Positions 15,505 to 24,298 of a stretch of DNA of 64,000 nucleotides are shown here, one piece after another. A program made the position numbers and the translations under genes. The first letter of the stretch is position 1. Every line of letters begins with the position of its first letter. The notes under the pieces are model-generated. The model had not been told where the DNA came from and searched no databases. It saw nothing but the letters and a program-made list of their open reading frames with translations. The stretch is from Mycobacterium gallinarum (GTDB taxonomy: Bacteria > Actinomycetota > Actinomycetes > Mycobacteriales > Mycobacteriaceae): contig NZ_AP022601.1 of NCBI RefSeq assembly GCF_010726765.1, forward strand, positions 3,782,001 to 3,846,000. Reading direction: 5' to 3'.

Positions 15505-16731
15505 ATGACCATCACACTTGAACCCACCATCGTCGACCTGCCGACAGTCGACTACGAAACCGCACCCGACCCTGCGGAAGCGCACCGCCGGCTGGCCGTC
15601 GCGCTGAGCCAGGGGCCCGTCGTGATGGGGGCGCACGGCCCCGAGATTCTGAGTTACGACCTGGCCCGCACCGCGCTTCGCGATCACCGCATGTGTGTGC
15701 CTGAAGGCCTTGGCCTCGAGACGCAGGGCATCACGTCGGGCCCCATCTGGGATCGCGCGGTCTCGACCATCCTGAGCATCAATGGACCCGACCACGATCG
15801 GCTGCGCCGTCTGGTGTCGAAAGCCTTCACACCGCGGGCGGTGGGCCGCCTCGACGCGGTGATCACCGACATCATCACGCGACTGGTCGAACCGCTGCTG
15901 CCCGTGGGCAAGAGCGAGATCGTCGCGGACATCGCCCGCCCCTACCCGGTCCCTGTGATCGCGGAGCTACTCGGCGCGCCCAGCGAGGACTCGAAGCTGT
16001 TCTCCGAGTGGGCCGATGACTTCTTCAAGCTGTTCACCTGGAACGTGGCCGAGCACGAGCAGGTGATACTGCAGGCATGGGCGGAGCTCGACGAATACAT
16101 CGACGCCATGGTCGCCGACCGCCGCAACTCGCTGACCGACGATCTGATCTCGGACCTGATCCGCGCCGAGGACGACGGTGACCGGCTGACGACACCGGAG
16201 CTGCGCATGCTCGCCGCGAGCATTCTGATGGCGGGCACCGACACCACCCGCAATCAGCTCGCAGCAGCGGTGGACACGCTGTGCGATCACCCCGACCAAT
16301 GGGAGTTGCTCGCCGAGCGGCCGGAGTTGGCGATGAACGCGGTGGAGGAGCTGATGCGCTTCAACCCCGTCGTCCTCGGCGCGATGCGGATGACGATCGA
16401 GGACGTCGAGTTCGGCGGCGTGACGATCCCGGCCGGCACCTTCGTCATGGTGAACACGGCCGCGGGCAATCGCGACCCCGAGGTGTTCGACGATCCGCAT
16501 CGCCTCGACATCACGCGTACGGGTGCAGCGCCGATGCAGACGTTCGGCGCGGGTGCGCACTACTGCCTCGGCGCGAACCTGGCACGACGTGAGCTCGCCG
16601 AGGCCCTGGTGGTGATGACCCAGCGGATGACCAACGTGCGGCGAGCGGCGCCCGCGGTGTGGAAGCCGTTGGTGGGCATCACCGGTCCCGCGGTGCTGCC
16701 GATCGAGTTCGACGAACGCGGCCGCTGCTGA
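15505..16731 (+). CDS. Cytochrome P450
   Basis: A 408-residue P450. The I-helix AGTDTTRNQ (about residue 245), the ExxR helix EELMRF and the heme loop FGAGAHYCLGANLAR (Cys near 356) are present. GGGGAGG precedes ATG 15505. The sequence family is common in mycobacteria; no specific substrate can be deduced. It is the first of three rightward genes (P450, XdhC-like, dehydrogenase) with short gaps, although the XdhC gene need not be functionally linked. Confidence 0.87.
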   Translation: MTITLEPTIVDLPTVDYETAPDPAEAHRRLAVALSQGPVVMGAHGPEILSYDLARTALRDHRMCVPEGLGLETQGITSGPIWDRAVSTILSINGPDHDRLRRLVSKAFTPRAVGRLDAVITDIITRLVEPLLPVGKSEIVADIARPYPVPVIAELLGAPSEDSKLFSEWADDFFKLFTWNVAEHEQVILQAWAELDEYIDAMVADRRNSLTDDLISDLIRAEDDGDRLTTPELRMLAASILMAGTDTTRNQLAAAVDTLCDHPDQWELLAERPELAMNAVEELMRFNPVVLGAMRMTIEDVEFGGVTIPAGTFVMVNTAAGNRDPEVFDDPHRLDITRTGAAPMQTFGAGAHYCLGANLARRELAEALVVMTQRMTNVRRAAPAVWKPLVGITGPAVLPIEFDERGRC

Positions 16732-16752
16732 AGTCGGGCTTACACTTCGACG

Positions 16753-17874
16753 GTGCGCGACGTCCTCGACGAGTTGCTATCGGTATGGCGGACCGGTGGC
16801 ACGGCGGGCGTCGCCACCGTCGTCAATACGATCCGGTCGGCGCCGCGGCAGCCCGGAGCGACCATGGTCGTCGCACCCGACGGCACGGTGGCCGGCTCGG
16901 TGTCCGGCGGATGCGTCGAGGCGGCGGTCTACGAAATGGCCAACGACGTCGTCGCGTCCGGGCAGGCCCGGTTGCAGCGCTATGACGTGAGCGACGACGA
17001 CGCGTTCACCGTCGGGCTGACCTGCGGGGGGATCGTCGACATCTTCGCCGAGGCGGTATCGCGCAGCACCTTCCCGCAACTGGAGACGATCGCCGACGAC
17101 ATCGCCGCCCATCGCCCGACCGCCGTCGCCACGGTCATCGCCCACCCGGACCCACGGCGGGTGGGACGCAGGATCGTCGTCGGACAGCACGGTGTCGACG
17201 GCTCGCTGGGATCGCATCGTGCCGACGCCGCGATCAGCGACGACGCGCGGGGTTTGCTGGCGGCCGGGCGGTCGACGGTGCTGTCCTACGGTGCCGACGG
17301 GCAGCGGCAGGAGTCCGGTATGGAGGTGTTCGTCGCCAGCCATGCCCCGCGTCCCCGGATGCTGATATTCGGTGCGACCGACTTCGCGTCGGCGCTTGTC
17401 ACGCAGGGTTCGTTCCTGGGTTATCGGGTGACGGTGTGCGATGCACGGCCGGTGTTCGCGACACCGGCGCGGTTCCCGGGTGCCGACGAGGTCGTCGTCG
17501 ACTGGCCGCACCGCTATCTCGCCGGGCAGGCGGCCAAGGACTTGATCGACGACCGCACCGCGATCTGCGTGCTCACCCATGACGCCAAGTTCGACGTTCC
17601 GGTCCTACACCTCGCGCTGCGACTGCCGCAGGTCGGCTATATCGGCGTCATGGGCTCGCGGCGCACTCACGACGATCGGATCGCCCGCCTGCGCGAGGCC
17701 GGCGTCTCAGATGTGGAGTTGGGCAGGCTGTCGAGCCCGATCGGCCTCGATCTGGGTGCGCGTACCCCGGAGGAGACGGCGGTATCGATCGCCGCGGAGA
17801 TCATCGCGCGGCGGTGGGGCGGCGGGGGTCTGCCGCTCGCGGATACGGCTGGGCGAATCCACCACGACCGTTGA
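16753..17874 (+). CDS. XdhC/CoxI-family protein
   Basis: A 373-residue protein with the N-terminal XdhC/CoxI domain (GSVSGGCVEAAVYEMA at about residues 47-62, followed by LTCGGIVDIF) and a C-terminal Rossmann-like XdhC domain (YIGVMGSRRTHDDR; GLDLGARTPEETA). In this family the protein binds the molybdenum cofactor and supports sulfuration and insertion into xanthine or CO dehydrogenase-type enzymes. No molybdoenzyme genes are in the window, so it must serve an enzyme encoded elsewhere. It begins at GTG 16753. Confidence 0.85.
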   Translation: MRDVLDELLSVWRTGGTAGVATVVNTIRSAPRQPGATMVVAPDGTVAGSVSGGCVEAAVYEMANDVVASGQARLQRYDVSDDDAFTVGLTCGGIVDIFAEAVSRSTFPQLETIADDIAAHRPTAVATVIAHPDPRRVGRRIVVGQHGVDGSLGSHRADAAISDDARGLLAAGRSTVLSYGADGQRQESGMEVFVASHAPRPRMLIFGATDFASALVTQGSFLGYRVTVCDARPVFATPARFPGADEVVVDWPHRYLAGQAAKDLIDDRTAICVLTHDAKFDVPVLHLALRLPQVGYIGVMGSRRTHDDRIARLREAGVSDVELGRLSSPIGLDLGARTPEETAVSIAAEIIARRWGGGGLPLADTAGRIHHDR

Positions 17875-17880
17875 GGCAAT

Positions 17881-18774
17881 GTGGATGTCATGAAAATCGG
17901 GTTTGTAGGACTGGGAAACATGGGCGCGGGCATGGCGGCCAATCTGCTGACGGCCGGGCATGAGTTGACGGCGTACAACCGCTCGCAGGGCAAGGTCGCC
18001 GCGTTGGTCGAGAAGGGCGCTCGCGCGGCGCGGACCGTGGCCGAGGCGTGCGGGGGCGACGTCGTGATCACGATGCTGGCCAACGACGATGCGGTGGAGA
18101 CGGTCACATTCGGCGAGGAAGGCATTCTGGCGTCGCTTCCGGCCGGTGCGACTCATGTCTCGTCGAGCACGATCAGCCTCGCGCTGGCGGAACGGCTGAC
18201 GGACGCGCATGCCGAGGCGGGGCATCGCTTCGTGGCGGCGCCGGTGTTCGGGCGTCCGGAGGCGGCGGAAGCGGCCAAGCTGTTCGTGGTAGCTGCCGGT
18301 GAACCCGCTGCAGTGCAAGAACTTTCGCCGGTATTCGATGCGATCGGTCAGCGGACGTTCGTCGTGGCCGAACAGCCGAAGGCCGCGAACCTCGTCAAGC
18401 TGAGTGGGAACTTCCTCATCGCGTCGGTGATCGAGTCGCTCGCCGAGTCGATGGCGCTGGTGGAAAAGGCCGGCGTGGACAAGCAGGCCTACCTCGAGGT
18501 GCTGACGTCGACGCTTTTCGACGCACCGGTCTACAAGACGTACGGAGGACTGCTGGCACGCGAGGAGTTCGAACCCGCCGGCTTCGCTGCCTCACTGGGC
18601 TTGAAGGACGTCCGGCTTGTGCTCGCCGCGGGCGAGTCTTTGGAGGTGCCGCTGCCGGTGGCAAGCCTGATCCGCGACCGCTTCCTCACCTTGCTTGCCA
18701 ACGGCGGCGCCCACCTCGACTGGTCCGCGCTCGGAAAGGTCGCCTCATGGGAAGCCGGCGCCCGGCCGTTGTAA
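17881..18774 (+). CDS. NAD(P)-dependent beta-hydroxyacid dehydrogenase (HIBADH/GLYR-like)
   Basis: A 297-residue protein with Rossmann motif GFVGLGNMGAGMAANLL, a substrate-binding segment (FVAAPVFGRPEAAEAAKL) and the catalytic lysine in KLSGNFLIAS (about 176). The PVFGRP wording is closer to glyoxylate/succinic semialdehyde reductase-like members than to true hydroxyisobutyrate dehydrogenases. GTG 17881 has GAGG 4 nt upstream; ATG 17890 (MKIGFVG) is an alternative with a longer spacer. It follows the XdhC gene by 6 nt. A paralog lies at 1697-2581. Confidence 0.82.
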   Translation: MDVMKIGFVGLGNMGAGMAANLLTAGHELTAYNRSQGKVAALVEKGARAARTVAEACGGDVVITMLANDDAVETVTFGEEGILASLPAGATHVSSSTISLALAERLTDAHAEAGHRFVAAPVFGRPEAAEAAKLFVVAAGEPAAVQELSPVFDAIGQRTFVVAEQPKAANLVKLSGNFLIASVIESLAESMALVEKAGVDKQAYLEVLTSTLFDAPVYKTYGGLLAREEFEPAGFAASLGLKDVRLVLAAGESLEVPLPVASLIRDRFLTLLANGGAHLDWSALGKVASWEAGARPL

Positions 18775-18841
18775 CCGGATGGCGAACATTCGGCTTGAAA
18801 CGCGCCACCAGGTTACAACCGGCGAGAACGACTCCCCCGCC

Positions 18842-19678
18842 TTACTGCGGGACGACCCCGCGTAGGCCTTCGGCACCGAAGAGCGGCTCGAGCATCGCCG
18901 AGTAATCGGGCCCACGGCGCACGAGCACCCCGCCGTCGACGTTGATCACCTGGCCGGTGATGTAACTCGCGGCGTCGCTCAGCAGGAACACCGCACAGTT
19001 CGCGATGTCCTCGACCTCACCGGGCCGCGGCAGCGGCGTGATGTCCGCGTAGTCGGCGCTCAACTCGGGCGACTCGAGAACCGGCGCGACGAGCTCGGTG
19101 CGGATGAGACCCGGCCGGATGCAGTTCACCCGTACCCAGGAGGCGCCGAGCTCGTCAGCCGCCAGTTGCATCATGTGGTCGATGCCCGCCTTCGAGACCC
19201 CGTAGGCGCCGAACCACCGGTGGGTATTGCTCGCCGCGATCGACGAGATACCGATGAAAGATCCGCCGCCGCCGCGAACCATCTCCCGCGCGGCGTGCTT
19301 GAGCACGTACATGGTGCCGTTGATGTTCAGGTCGACGGTGCGTCGCCACGCCTCGGAATCGATCTGCGTGATCGGCCCGATCGTCTCGCTGCCACCGGCG
19401 CAGTGCACGACACCCTGCAACCGGCCGGACCATGCGGTGGTCGCCTCCACGACGCGGGCGACCTCGTCCTCGTTGGTGACGTCGGCGGGCTCGTACAGCA
19501 CCTCACCGGGTCCGCCCAGGGCCTTGATCTCGTCAGCCGCGGCCGACAGCCTGTCTGCGTTGCGTCCGACGAGCATCGCGTTGCCGCCGGACGCGACCAC
19601 CGCGGCGGCGCACGCTTTACCTATGCCACTGCCACCACCGGTGACCAGAACCGTTTGCCCCGTCAATGACAGTTGCAC
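18842..19678 (-). CDS. SDR oxidoreductase behind a KstR box
   Basis: A 278-residue classical SDR: cofactor motif TGGGSGIGKA at the N-terminus, catalytic Tyr-x3-Lys in YGVSK, and the SSIAAS strand carrying the catalytic Ser. GTG 19678 follows AAGGGG. A perfect KstR-type palindrome (19702-19715) lies 24 nt upstream, so the gene is probably part of the cholesterol regulon and may oxidise a hydroxyl or beta-hydroxyacyl group of a sterol catabolite. That role is inferred only from the operator. Its own substrate is unknown. Confidence 0.83.
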   Translation of the reverse strand: MQLSLTGQTVLVTGGGSGIGKACAAAVVASGGNAMLVGRNADRLSAAADEIKALGGPGEVLYEPADVTNEDEVARVVEATTAWSGRLQGVVHCAGGSETIGPITQIDSEAWRRTVDLNINGTMYVLKHAAREMVRGGGGSFIGISSIAASNTHRWFGAYGVSKAGIDHMMQLAADELGASWVRVNCIRPGLIRTELVAPVLESPELSADYADITPLPRPGEVEDIANCAVFLLSDAASYITGQVINVDGGVLVRRGPDYSAMLEPLFGAEGLRGVVPQ

Positions 19679-19698
19679 TGCAGACCCCTTCGTCCGAC

Positions 19699-19718
19699 AA
19701 CTAGAACAGGTTCTAGTT
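19699..19718. promoter_or_regulatory. KstR-type operator
   Basis: AACTAGAACAGGTTCTAGTT is a perfect 20-bp palindrome (9-bp arms, AG centre). Its core TAGAACAGGTTCTA (19702-19715) fits the KstR consensus TnnAACnnGTTnnA exactly. It lies upstream of the SDR at 18842-19678 and just past the stop of the crotonase at 19724. Confidence 0.85.
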
Positions 19719-19723
19719 ATACG

Positions 19724-20647
19724 TCACGGCTCGTCGTAGCGCGCAGGCTTGGGCGCTCCCAACGTTCGCCAGTCCGGTACGTCTGGCGGCAGTCCGACCG
19801 GGTAGCGGTTCTCGTTGGCGGCCGCCCAGTGGGCGTGCCCGAGTTCGTGGATGTGAAACGCGTGCCGAAGCGCCTCGGTGAAGCCCATCGCGTCGGCCGC
19901 GGCGTTGACCGAATCCTTGACCAACAGCGCCGCCATCGTCGGCCGCTCGGCGATGCGCCTCGCGAAATCAAGCGTCTTGTCCTCGAGCTCGGAGCGCGGG
20001 AAGACCTTCGACACCATGCCCAGCCGGTACGCTTCTTCGGCATCGATCGAATCACCGGTCAGCAGAAGCTCTTTCGCCTTGCGTGCGCCGAATTCCCATG
20101 GGTGCGCGTAATACTCCACTCCCGGCATGCCCATCCTGACGGCGACGACGTCGCTGAACTTCGCGTCGTCGGCGGCGACGATCAGGTCGCACGCCCAGAT
20201 CAGCATGAGGGCAGCCGAGATCGCGTTGCCCTGTACCTGCGCGATGGTGATCTTGCGCAAATCGCGCCAGCGGCGGGTGTTCTCGAAGAAGTAGTGCCAC
20301 TCCTGCAGATACGTCTTTTCGGCGACGGCGTGCCTCGTGGCTCCGTTGATCGAGAACGTCGGATGCTGGCCCGGGCCGGGCTTGCGCTCCAGCATCGCCT
20401 CCTCCGAGCCGAGATCGTGTCCGGCAGAGAAGTTCTTCCCGCGGGCGGCGAGAATCACCACCCGGACCTCGTCATCCGCCTCCGCACGGCCGAAGGCTTC
20501 GTCCAGCTGCACCAGCAGAGTTCGCGACTGGGCGTTCTGCGCTTCGGGCCGGTTGAGCCAGATGCGCGCAATACGCCCCTCGTCCAGAGTCTCGTAGGTG
20601 ACCTGTTGTCCGGTCGGTTCCGCACGTGTCACATCAGGGCTAGCCAC
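19724..20647 (-). CDS. Crotonase-superfamily protein lacking the usual catalytic glutamates
   Basis: A 307-residue crotonase-fold protein with the typical N-terminal NRPEAQNAQS and oxyanion region AARGKNFSAGHDL. In the segment aligned with GGGCEL of enoyl-CoA hydratases the sequence reads ISAALML, and the second acidic position (PE in PEINLG) reads VV-A-V. Both catalytic Glu therefore appear replaced, and water addition is doubtful. The length exceeds the normal 260 residues because of a central insertion (residues 85-120, KPGPGQHPTFSING). GTG 20647 is the start. Possible roles include isomerase, hydrolase or dehalogenase-type crotonase chemistry. Confidence 0.75.
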   Translation of the reverse strand: MASPDVTRAEPTGQQVTYETLDEGRIARIWLNRPEAQNAQSRTLLVQLDEAFGRAEADDEVRVVILAARGKNFSAGHDLGSEEAMLERKPGPGQHPTFSINGATRHAVAEKTYLQEWHYFFENTRRWRDLRKITIAQVQGNAISAALMLIWACDLIVAADDAKFSDVVAVRMGMPGVEYYAHPWEFGARKAKELLLTGDSIDAEEAYRLGMVSKVFPRSELEDKTLDFARRIAERPTMAALLVKDSVNAAADAMGFTEALRHAFHIHELGHAHWAAANENRYPVGLPPDVPDWRTLGAPKPARYDEP

Positions 20648-20892
20648 AGCCGACCACCTCGTTCGCGTAGTAAGACAGCTTGCACATTACGGTGCTGGGC
20701 CGAGCGGTCGCTCAGCGGTGCCACAGGTATCGTCCAGCGAACTTACAGCCCAGCGAAGGACCAAAGTCAGAAAACCCACTCACCGCGCTATTCCCCTTAA
20801 TACGAGTACACTTGAGCCAATCAGAACGCAGCGCAGGCAAACTTCGCCACCGCTCTGCAGGCATACAGCAAACTATAAGGAAGTGCGAAGAG

Positions 20893-21255
20893 ATGGCCAC
20901 ACAGCGGATCACCGCAGCGCGACTCATCCTGGCCGGCGGATTCGCGCTGGCGGCCCTCACCGCGCCCGTCATGGTGGCGTTGACGACGCCCGAAGCGTCC
21001 GGGGTTGCGGCTTGTCCCTCAGGCGAATCCGAGGATCTGTTCACCACAACGTGCACCCCGGAACTCGTACCTAACCAAGGGGGACCGAACTCAGGGTCGC
21101 CGTACTCGACGATTCCGGGTAATCCGGACTTACCCGCGATCGACGGAATCCCCTGCGGTGGCCACAATTCGGGTCAGTGCATGGGACTCGCCGAAGAGCA
21201 GCAGGCCCAGACTCCCCTGGTTCAGCCGCACACCAGTGTGAGCTCCAGCCCCTGA
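20893..21255 (+). CDS. Small exported Cx12C/Cx7C protein, tandem copy 1
   Basis: A 120-residue protein. The signal peptide (RLILAGGFALAALTAPVMV) starts right after MATQRITAA. The mature part has CPSGESEDLFTTTC (C-x12-C), a linker with SPYSTIPGNPDLPAIDGIP, then CGGHNSGQC (C-x7-C) and GLAEEQQ. ATG 20893 follows a purine-rich leader (AAGGAAGTGCGAAGAG). Two further copies follow directly. Similar mycobacterial proteins have, to my recollection, been annotated as Ibp1-like; that name is uncertain. Probably secreted, function unknown. Confidence 0.8.
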   Translation: MATQRITAARLILAGGFALAALTAPVMVALTTPEASGVAACPSGESEDLFTTTCTPELVPNQGGPNSGSPYSTIPGNPDLPAIDGIPCGGHNSGQCMGLAEEQQAQTPLVQPHTSVSSSP

Positions 21256-21316
21256 CCGCGGCGGGCGCTGCCTCAGAAGATCCACAGAATCACGGCGCGA
21301 TCACTAGACTCTCGGA

Positions 21317-21664
21317 ATGGCCTCCTCCTCATTCGCGAGCCGGCGTCACCTTCTGATCGGCGCCTTCGTCGTCGCGGCGGCAGCCGCGCCCGCGGTCGCC
21401 GCCTACTCGATGCCCGAGCCCGGAATTCCGGTGGCGCAATGCACGGGTGGCGAGGAACCCGACCAGTTCACGACCACCTGCGTTCCATTCATGGTGCCCA
21501 ACGCTGGATCCCCGTACACCACGACCGCGGCCAACCCGGATGTGCCGGAGATCGACGGCATTCCGTGCATCGGGCACAACTCGGGTCAGTGCATCGGTCT
21601 GGCCGAGGATCAAGCGCTGATCCCGAATGTCACGCCGCGTTCGACATTCAGCTCCAGCCCATAG
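21317..21664 (+). CDS. Small exported Cx12C/Cx7C protein, tandem copy 2
   Basis: A 115-residue paralog of the neighbours. The N-terminus MASSSFASRRHLLIGAFVV has twin arginines before the hydrophobic core, which could suit Tat or Sec export. Conserved elements are CTGGEEPDQFTTTC, SPYTTTAANPDVPEIDGIP, CIGHNSGQC and IGLAED, and it ends FSSSP. The gap to copy 1 is 61 nt, so it may be an operon member or carry its own weak promoter. Confidence 0.8.
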   Translation: MASSSFASRRHLLIGAFVVAAAAAPAVAAYSMPEPGIPVAQCTGGEEPDQFTTTCVPFMVPNAGSPYTTTAANPDVPEIDGIPCIGHNSGQCIGLAEDQALIPNVTPRSTFSSSP

Positions 21665-21773
21665 GTAGCTGCGGGGTACCTGTGAGTCAGCGAACTCACC
21701 GAAGCTGTGCAGAAAGTTGGCAGCTTCCATAGAATCTTGCCGACGACACGGTCTAACTAGAGAAAGCGTGACG

Positions 21774-22145
21774 ATGGCGACCTTCCAGCTCTCAGCTCGA
21801 CGACTGATCCTTGCCGGTGGCTTTGCGGTCGCAGTTGCCGCGGCCCCCGCAATCGCCGCACTCGCGGTGCCGGCCACCGACATCGCTCCCATCGCTCAAG
21901 GCTGCCCGGGCGGTGAAGAGTCCGACCAGTTCACCGGCGTCTGCGTCCCCCATACGGTTCCCAACTCGGGCTCCTCGCCGTACTCGACCACGCCGCAGAA
22001 CCCCGACATCCCGACCGTCATGGGTATCCCGTGCGCCGGGCACAACTCGGGTCAGTGCATGGGCCTCGCCGAAGAGCAGCAGGCCATGACGGTGACGCCG
22101 CCGCCGGCACCCGTCTTCGGCAGCAGCCCGACGGTGACCAACTAA
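21774..22145 (+). CDS. Small exported Cx12C/Cx7C protein, tandem copy 3
   Basis: A 123-residue paralog: signal peptide with RRLILAGGFAVAVAAAPAI, then CPGGEESDQFTGVC, SPYSTTPQNPDIPTVMGIP, CAGHNSGQC, GLAEEQQ and a C-terminal SSPTVTN. ATG 21774 is chosen; GTG 21768 is six bases upstream and in frame. The gap to copy 2 is 109 nt. All three share four cysteines that could form two disulfides. Confidence 0.8.
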   Translation: MATFQLSARRLILAGGFAVAVAAAPAIAALAVPATDIAPIAQGCPGGEESDQFTGVCVPHTVPNSGSSPYSTTPQNPDIPTVMGIPCAGHNSGQCMGLAEEQQAMTVTPPPAPVFGSSPTVTN

Positions 22146-22197
22146 CCCTCGGAAGCCTCCGAACAGGGGCTATGACACCGTCCCCTAGAGTTGTCGT

Positions 22198-22362
22198 ATG
22201 CCTGCGAAATCTGATCCCGCCGAACTCGGCGACGTCGAACCGCTTGCCGACAGCACTGCGCGCCAGGCCAGGCGCGTCGTTGCCGCATATGCGAACGACG
22301 CCGACGAGTGCCGGATTTTCCTGTCGATGCTCGGCATTGGACCCTCGAAACTCGAGGCGTAA
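22198..22362 (+). CDS. Conserved 54-residue protein upstream of otsA (Rv3489-like)
   Basis: ATG 22198 opens a 54-codon frame (MPAKSDPAELGDVEPLADST, ending LGIGPSKLEA) whose TAA at 22360-22362 abuts the otsA GTG at 22363. M. tuberculosis has a 54-aa protein, Rv3489, at this place next to otsA (Rv3490), so position and length argue for a real gene. It is acidic at the N-terminus with one cysteine, and no known domain is evident. It is likely translated with otsA. Confidence 0.75.
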   Translation: MPAKSDPAELGDVEPLADSTARQARRVVAAYANDADECRIFLSMLGIGPSKLEA

Positions 22363-23823
22363 GTGAGTCGGGGGGGTGACCGGGAGGTCAGCTCCGGTGA
22401 TTCCGACTTCGTCGTGGTGGCCAACCGGCTGCCCATAGACATGGAACGGCTGCCGGACGGCACCACGACCTGGAAACGGGCCCCCGGCGGCCTCGTGACA
22501 GCTCTGGAGCCACTTCTGCGCCGCCGTCGGGGTGCCTGGATCGGTTGGCCAGGCGTACCCGACGCCGGTGACGAGCCGATCGAGCAGGACGACATGCTGC
22601 TCTGTCCGGTCAGCTTGTCCGCCGAGGACATCGCCGAGTACTACGAGGGGTTCTCGAATGCGGCGCTATGGCCCCTGTACCACGACGTCATCGTCAAGCC
22701 GATCTACCACCGCGAGTGGTGGGACCGGTACGTAGACGTCAACCGCCGGTTCGCCGAGGCGACGGCGAAAACTGCGGCCAGCAACGCCACGGTGTGGATC
22801 CAGGACTATCAGCTGCAACTCGTTCCGAAGATGCTGCGCGAGCTGCGACCCGACCTGACCATCGGCTTCTTCCTGCACATCCCGTTCCCGCCGGTCGAGC
22901 TGTTCATGCAGATGCCTTGGCGCACCGAGATAATCGAGGGGCTGCTCGGCTCTGATCTCGTCGGCTTCCACCTGCCCGGCGGCGCACAGAACTTCCTGAT
23001 CCTGGCTCGTCGGCTCGTGGGCGCCAACACCTCGCGCGCGAACATCGGCGTGCGTTCCAAGTTCGGCGAGATCGAAGTCGGCTCGCGCACCGTCAAAGTC
23101 GGCGCGTTTCCGATCTCGATCGATTCGACGGCTCTCGATCAGCAGGCGCGCACGCGTCCGATCCGTCAGCGGGCCAAGGAGATTCGTCGCGAGCTCGGCA
23201 ATCCGCGAAAAATTCTGCTCGGCGTGGACCGGCTCGATTACACGAAGGGCATCGACGTCCGGCTCAAGGCGTTCTCAGAGTTGCTCGACGAGGGCCGCGC
23301 GAATCGTGAGGACACCGTGCTGGTTCAGCTCGCGACGCCGAGCCGGGAGCGAGTCGAGAGCTACATCGCGATGCGCGAGAGTATCGAACGTCAGGTCGGC
23401 CACATCAACGGTGAACACGCCGAAGTCGGACATTCGATCGTGCACTACCTGCACCGGCCGATACCTCGCGACGAGCTGATCGCCTTTTTCGTCGCGGCCG
23501 ACGTCATGCTCGTGACGCCGCTGCGCGACGGCATGAACCTCGTCGCCAAGGAGTACGTCGCCTGCCGCAGCGACCTCGGCGGCGCCCTGGTCCTCAGCGA
23601 ATTCACCGGCGCCGCAGCCGAATTACGCCAGGCCTACCAGGCGAATCCGCATCATCTCGAAGGGGTCAAGGACGCCATCGAAGCGGCGTTGAATCAGACA
23701 CCCGAGGAGGGCAGGCGTCGGATGAGAGCCATGCGTCGCCAGGTGCTCGTACACGACGTCGACCTGTGGGCACAGTCGTTCCTCGAAGCGCTGACCGCAA
23801 CCCGCGACGTTAAATCGGAGTGA
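22363..23823 (+). CDS. otsA: Trehalose-6-phosphate synthase
   Basis: A 486-residue GT20 enzyme that joins glucose from a nucleotide donor to glucose-6-phosphate to give trehalose-6-phosphate. Conserved stretches include [61 protein letters not shown] and [16 protein letters not shown], which closely match mycobacterial OtsA. The GTG start lies directly after the small upstream gene. The C-terminus overlaps the convergent mce-associated gene by 14 nt. Trehalose supplies mycolate carriers and osmoprotection. The otsA-mce4 neighbourhood equals that of M. tuberculosis, minus an Rv3491-like gene between them. Confidence 0.95.
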   Translation: MSRGGDREVSSGDSDFVVVANRLPIDMERLPDGTTTWKRAPGGLVTALEPLLRRRRGAWIGWPGVPDAGDEPIEQDDMLLCPVSLSAEDIAEYYEGFSNAALWPLYHDVIVKPIYHREWWDRYVDVNRRFAEATAKTAASNATVWIQDYQLQLVPKMLRELRPDLTIGFFLHIPFPPVELFMQMPWRTEIIEGLLGSDLVGFHLPGGAQNFLILARRLVGANTSRANIGVRSKFGEIEVGSRTVKVGAFPISIDSTALDQQARTRPIRQRAKEIRRELGNPRKILLGVDRLDYTKGIDVRLKAFSELLDEGRANREDTVLVQLATPSRERVESYIAMRESIERQVGHINGEHAEVGHSIVHYLHRPIPRDELIAFFVAADVMLVTPLRDGMNLVAKEYVACRSDLGGALVLSEFTGAAAELRQAYQANPHHLEGVKDAIEAALNQTPEEGRRRMRAMRRQVLVHDVDLWAQSFLEALTATRDVKSE

Positions 23824-24298
23824 TGTAGTTGATCAGCCACTTGCCGTCGATCTTCTGGTAATCGACGCGCAGTCGGGCACCGTCATAGATCGGCTCTTCG
23901 CGGTTCGTCTTGTCCGAAACCGTCCGGTTGATGTAGACCATCACCGCCGCTGAATCCCGCTGCGCGTCCAGCACCCCGACGCCGACCACGTTGGCTTGAC
24001 TCACCAGTTCTCGAGCCCGGGTCTGCGGAATGATTTCGGCGTTCGCCCTGTCCTCGAACTCCTTGCGGTAGCTGGGTGTGAGCATGCTGGACGCGTCGGT
24101 GAGGTTGCGCTCGACGGTCTTGTAGTCATAGGTGAACACGCTCGGAATCTGTTTCTGCGCAAGCGGTCCGAGCTCAGCGCGCGCCGCTTGCGCGCCGCGT
24201 GTCTCCACCCGCTGCCAGTACAACCCGCCACCCACCGCGGCGAGACTCACGAACGCGACAGCCACCAGCGCGACGATTCCGCGCACGATCCAGCGCAT
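23810..24298 (-). CDS. Mce4-associated membrane protein (Rv3492c-like)
   Basis: A 162-residue protein: an N-terminal membrane anchor ([25 protein letters not shown]) and an exported alpha/beta domain with [20 protein letters not shown] and a C-terminal NTF2-like strand pattern ending [10 protein letters not shown]. It is the last gene of the mce4 operon and overlaps the previous one by one base (ATGA-type junction at 24298). Mce-associated proteins are thought to stabilise the Mce transporter in the periplasm. Confidence 0.88.
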   Translation of the reverse strand: MRWIVRGIVALVAVAFVSLAAVGGGLYWQRVETRGAQAARAELGPLAQKQIPSVFTYDYKTVERNLTDASSMLTPSYRKEFEDRANAEIIPQTRARELVSQANVVGVGVLDAQRDSAAVMVYINRTVSDKTNREEPIYDGARLRVDYQKIDGKWLINYITPI

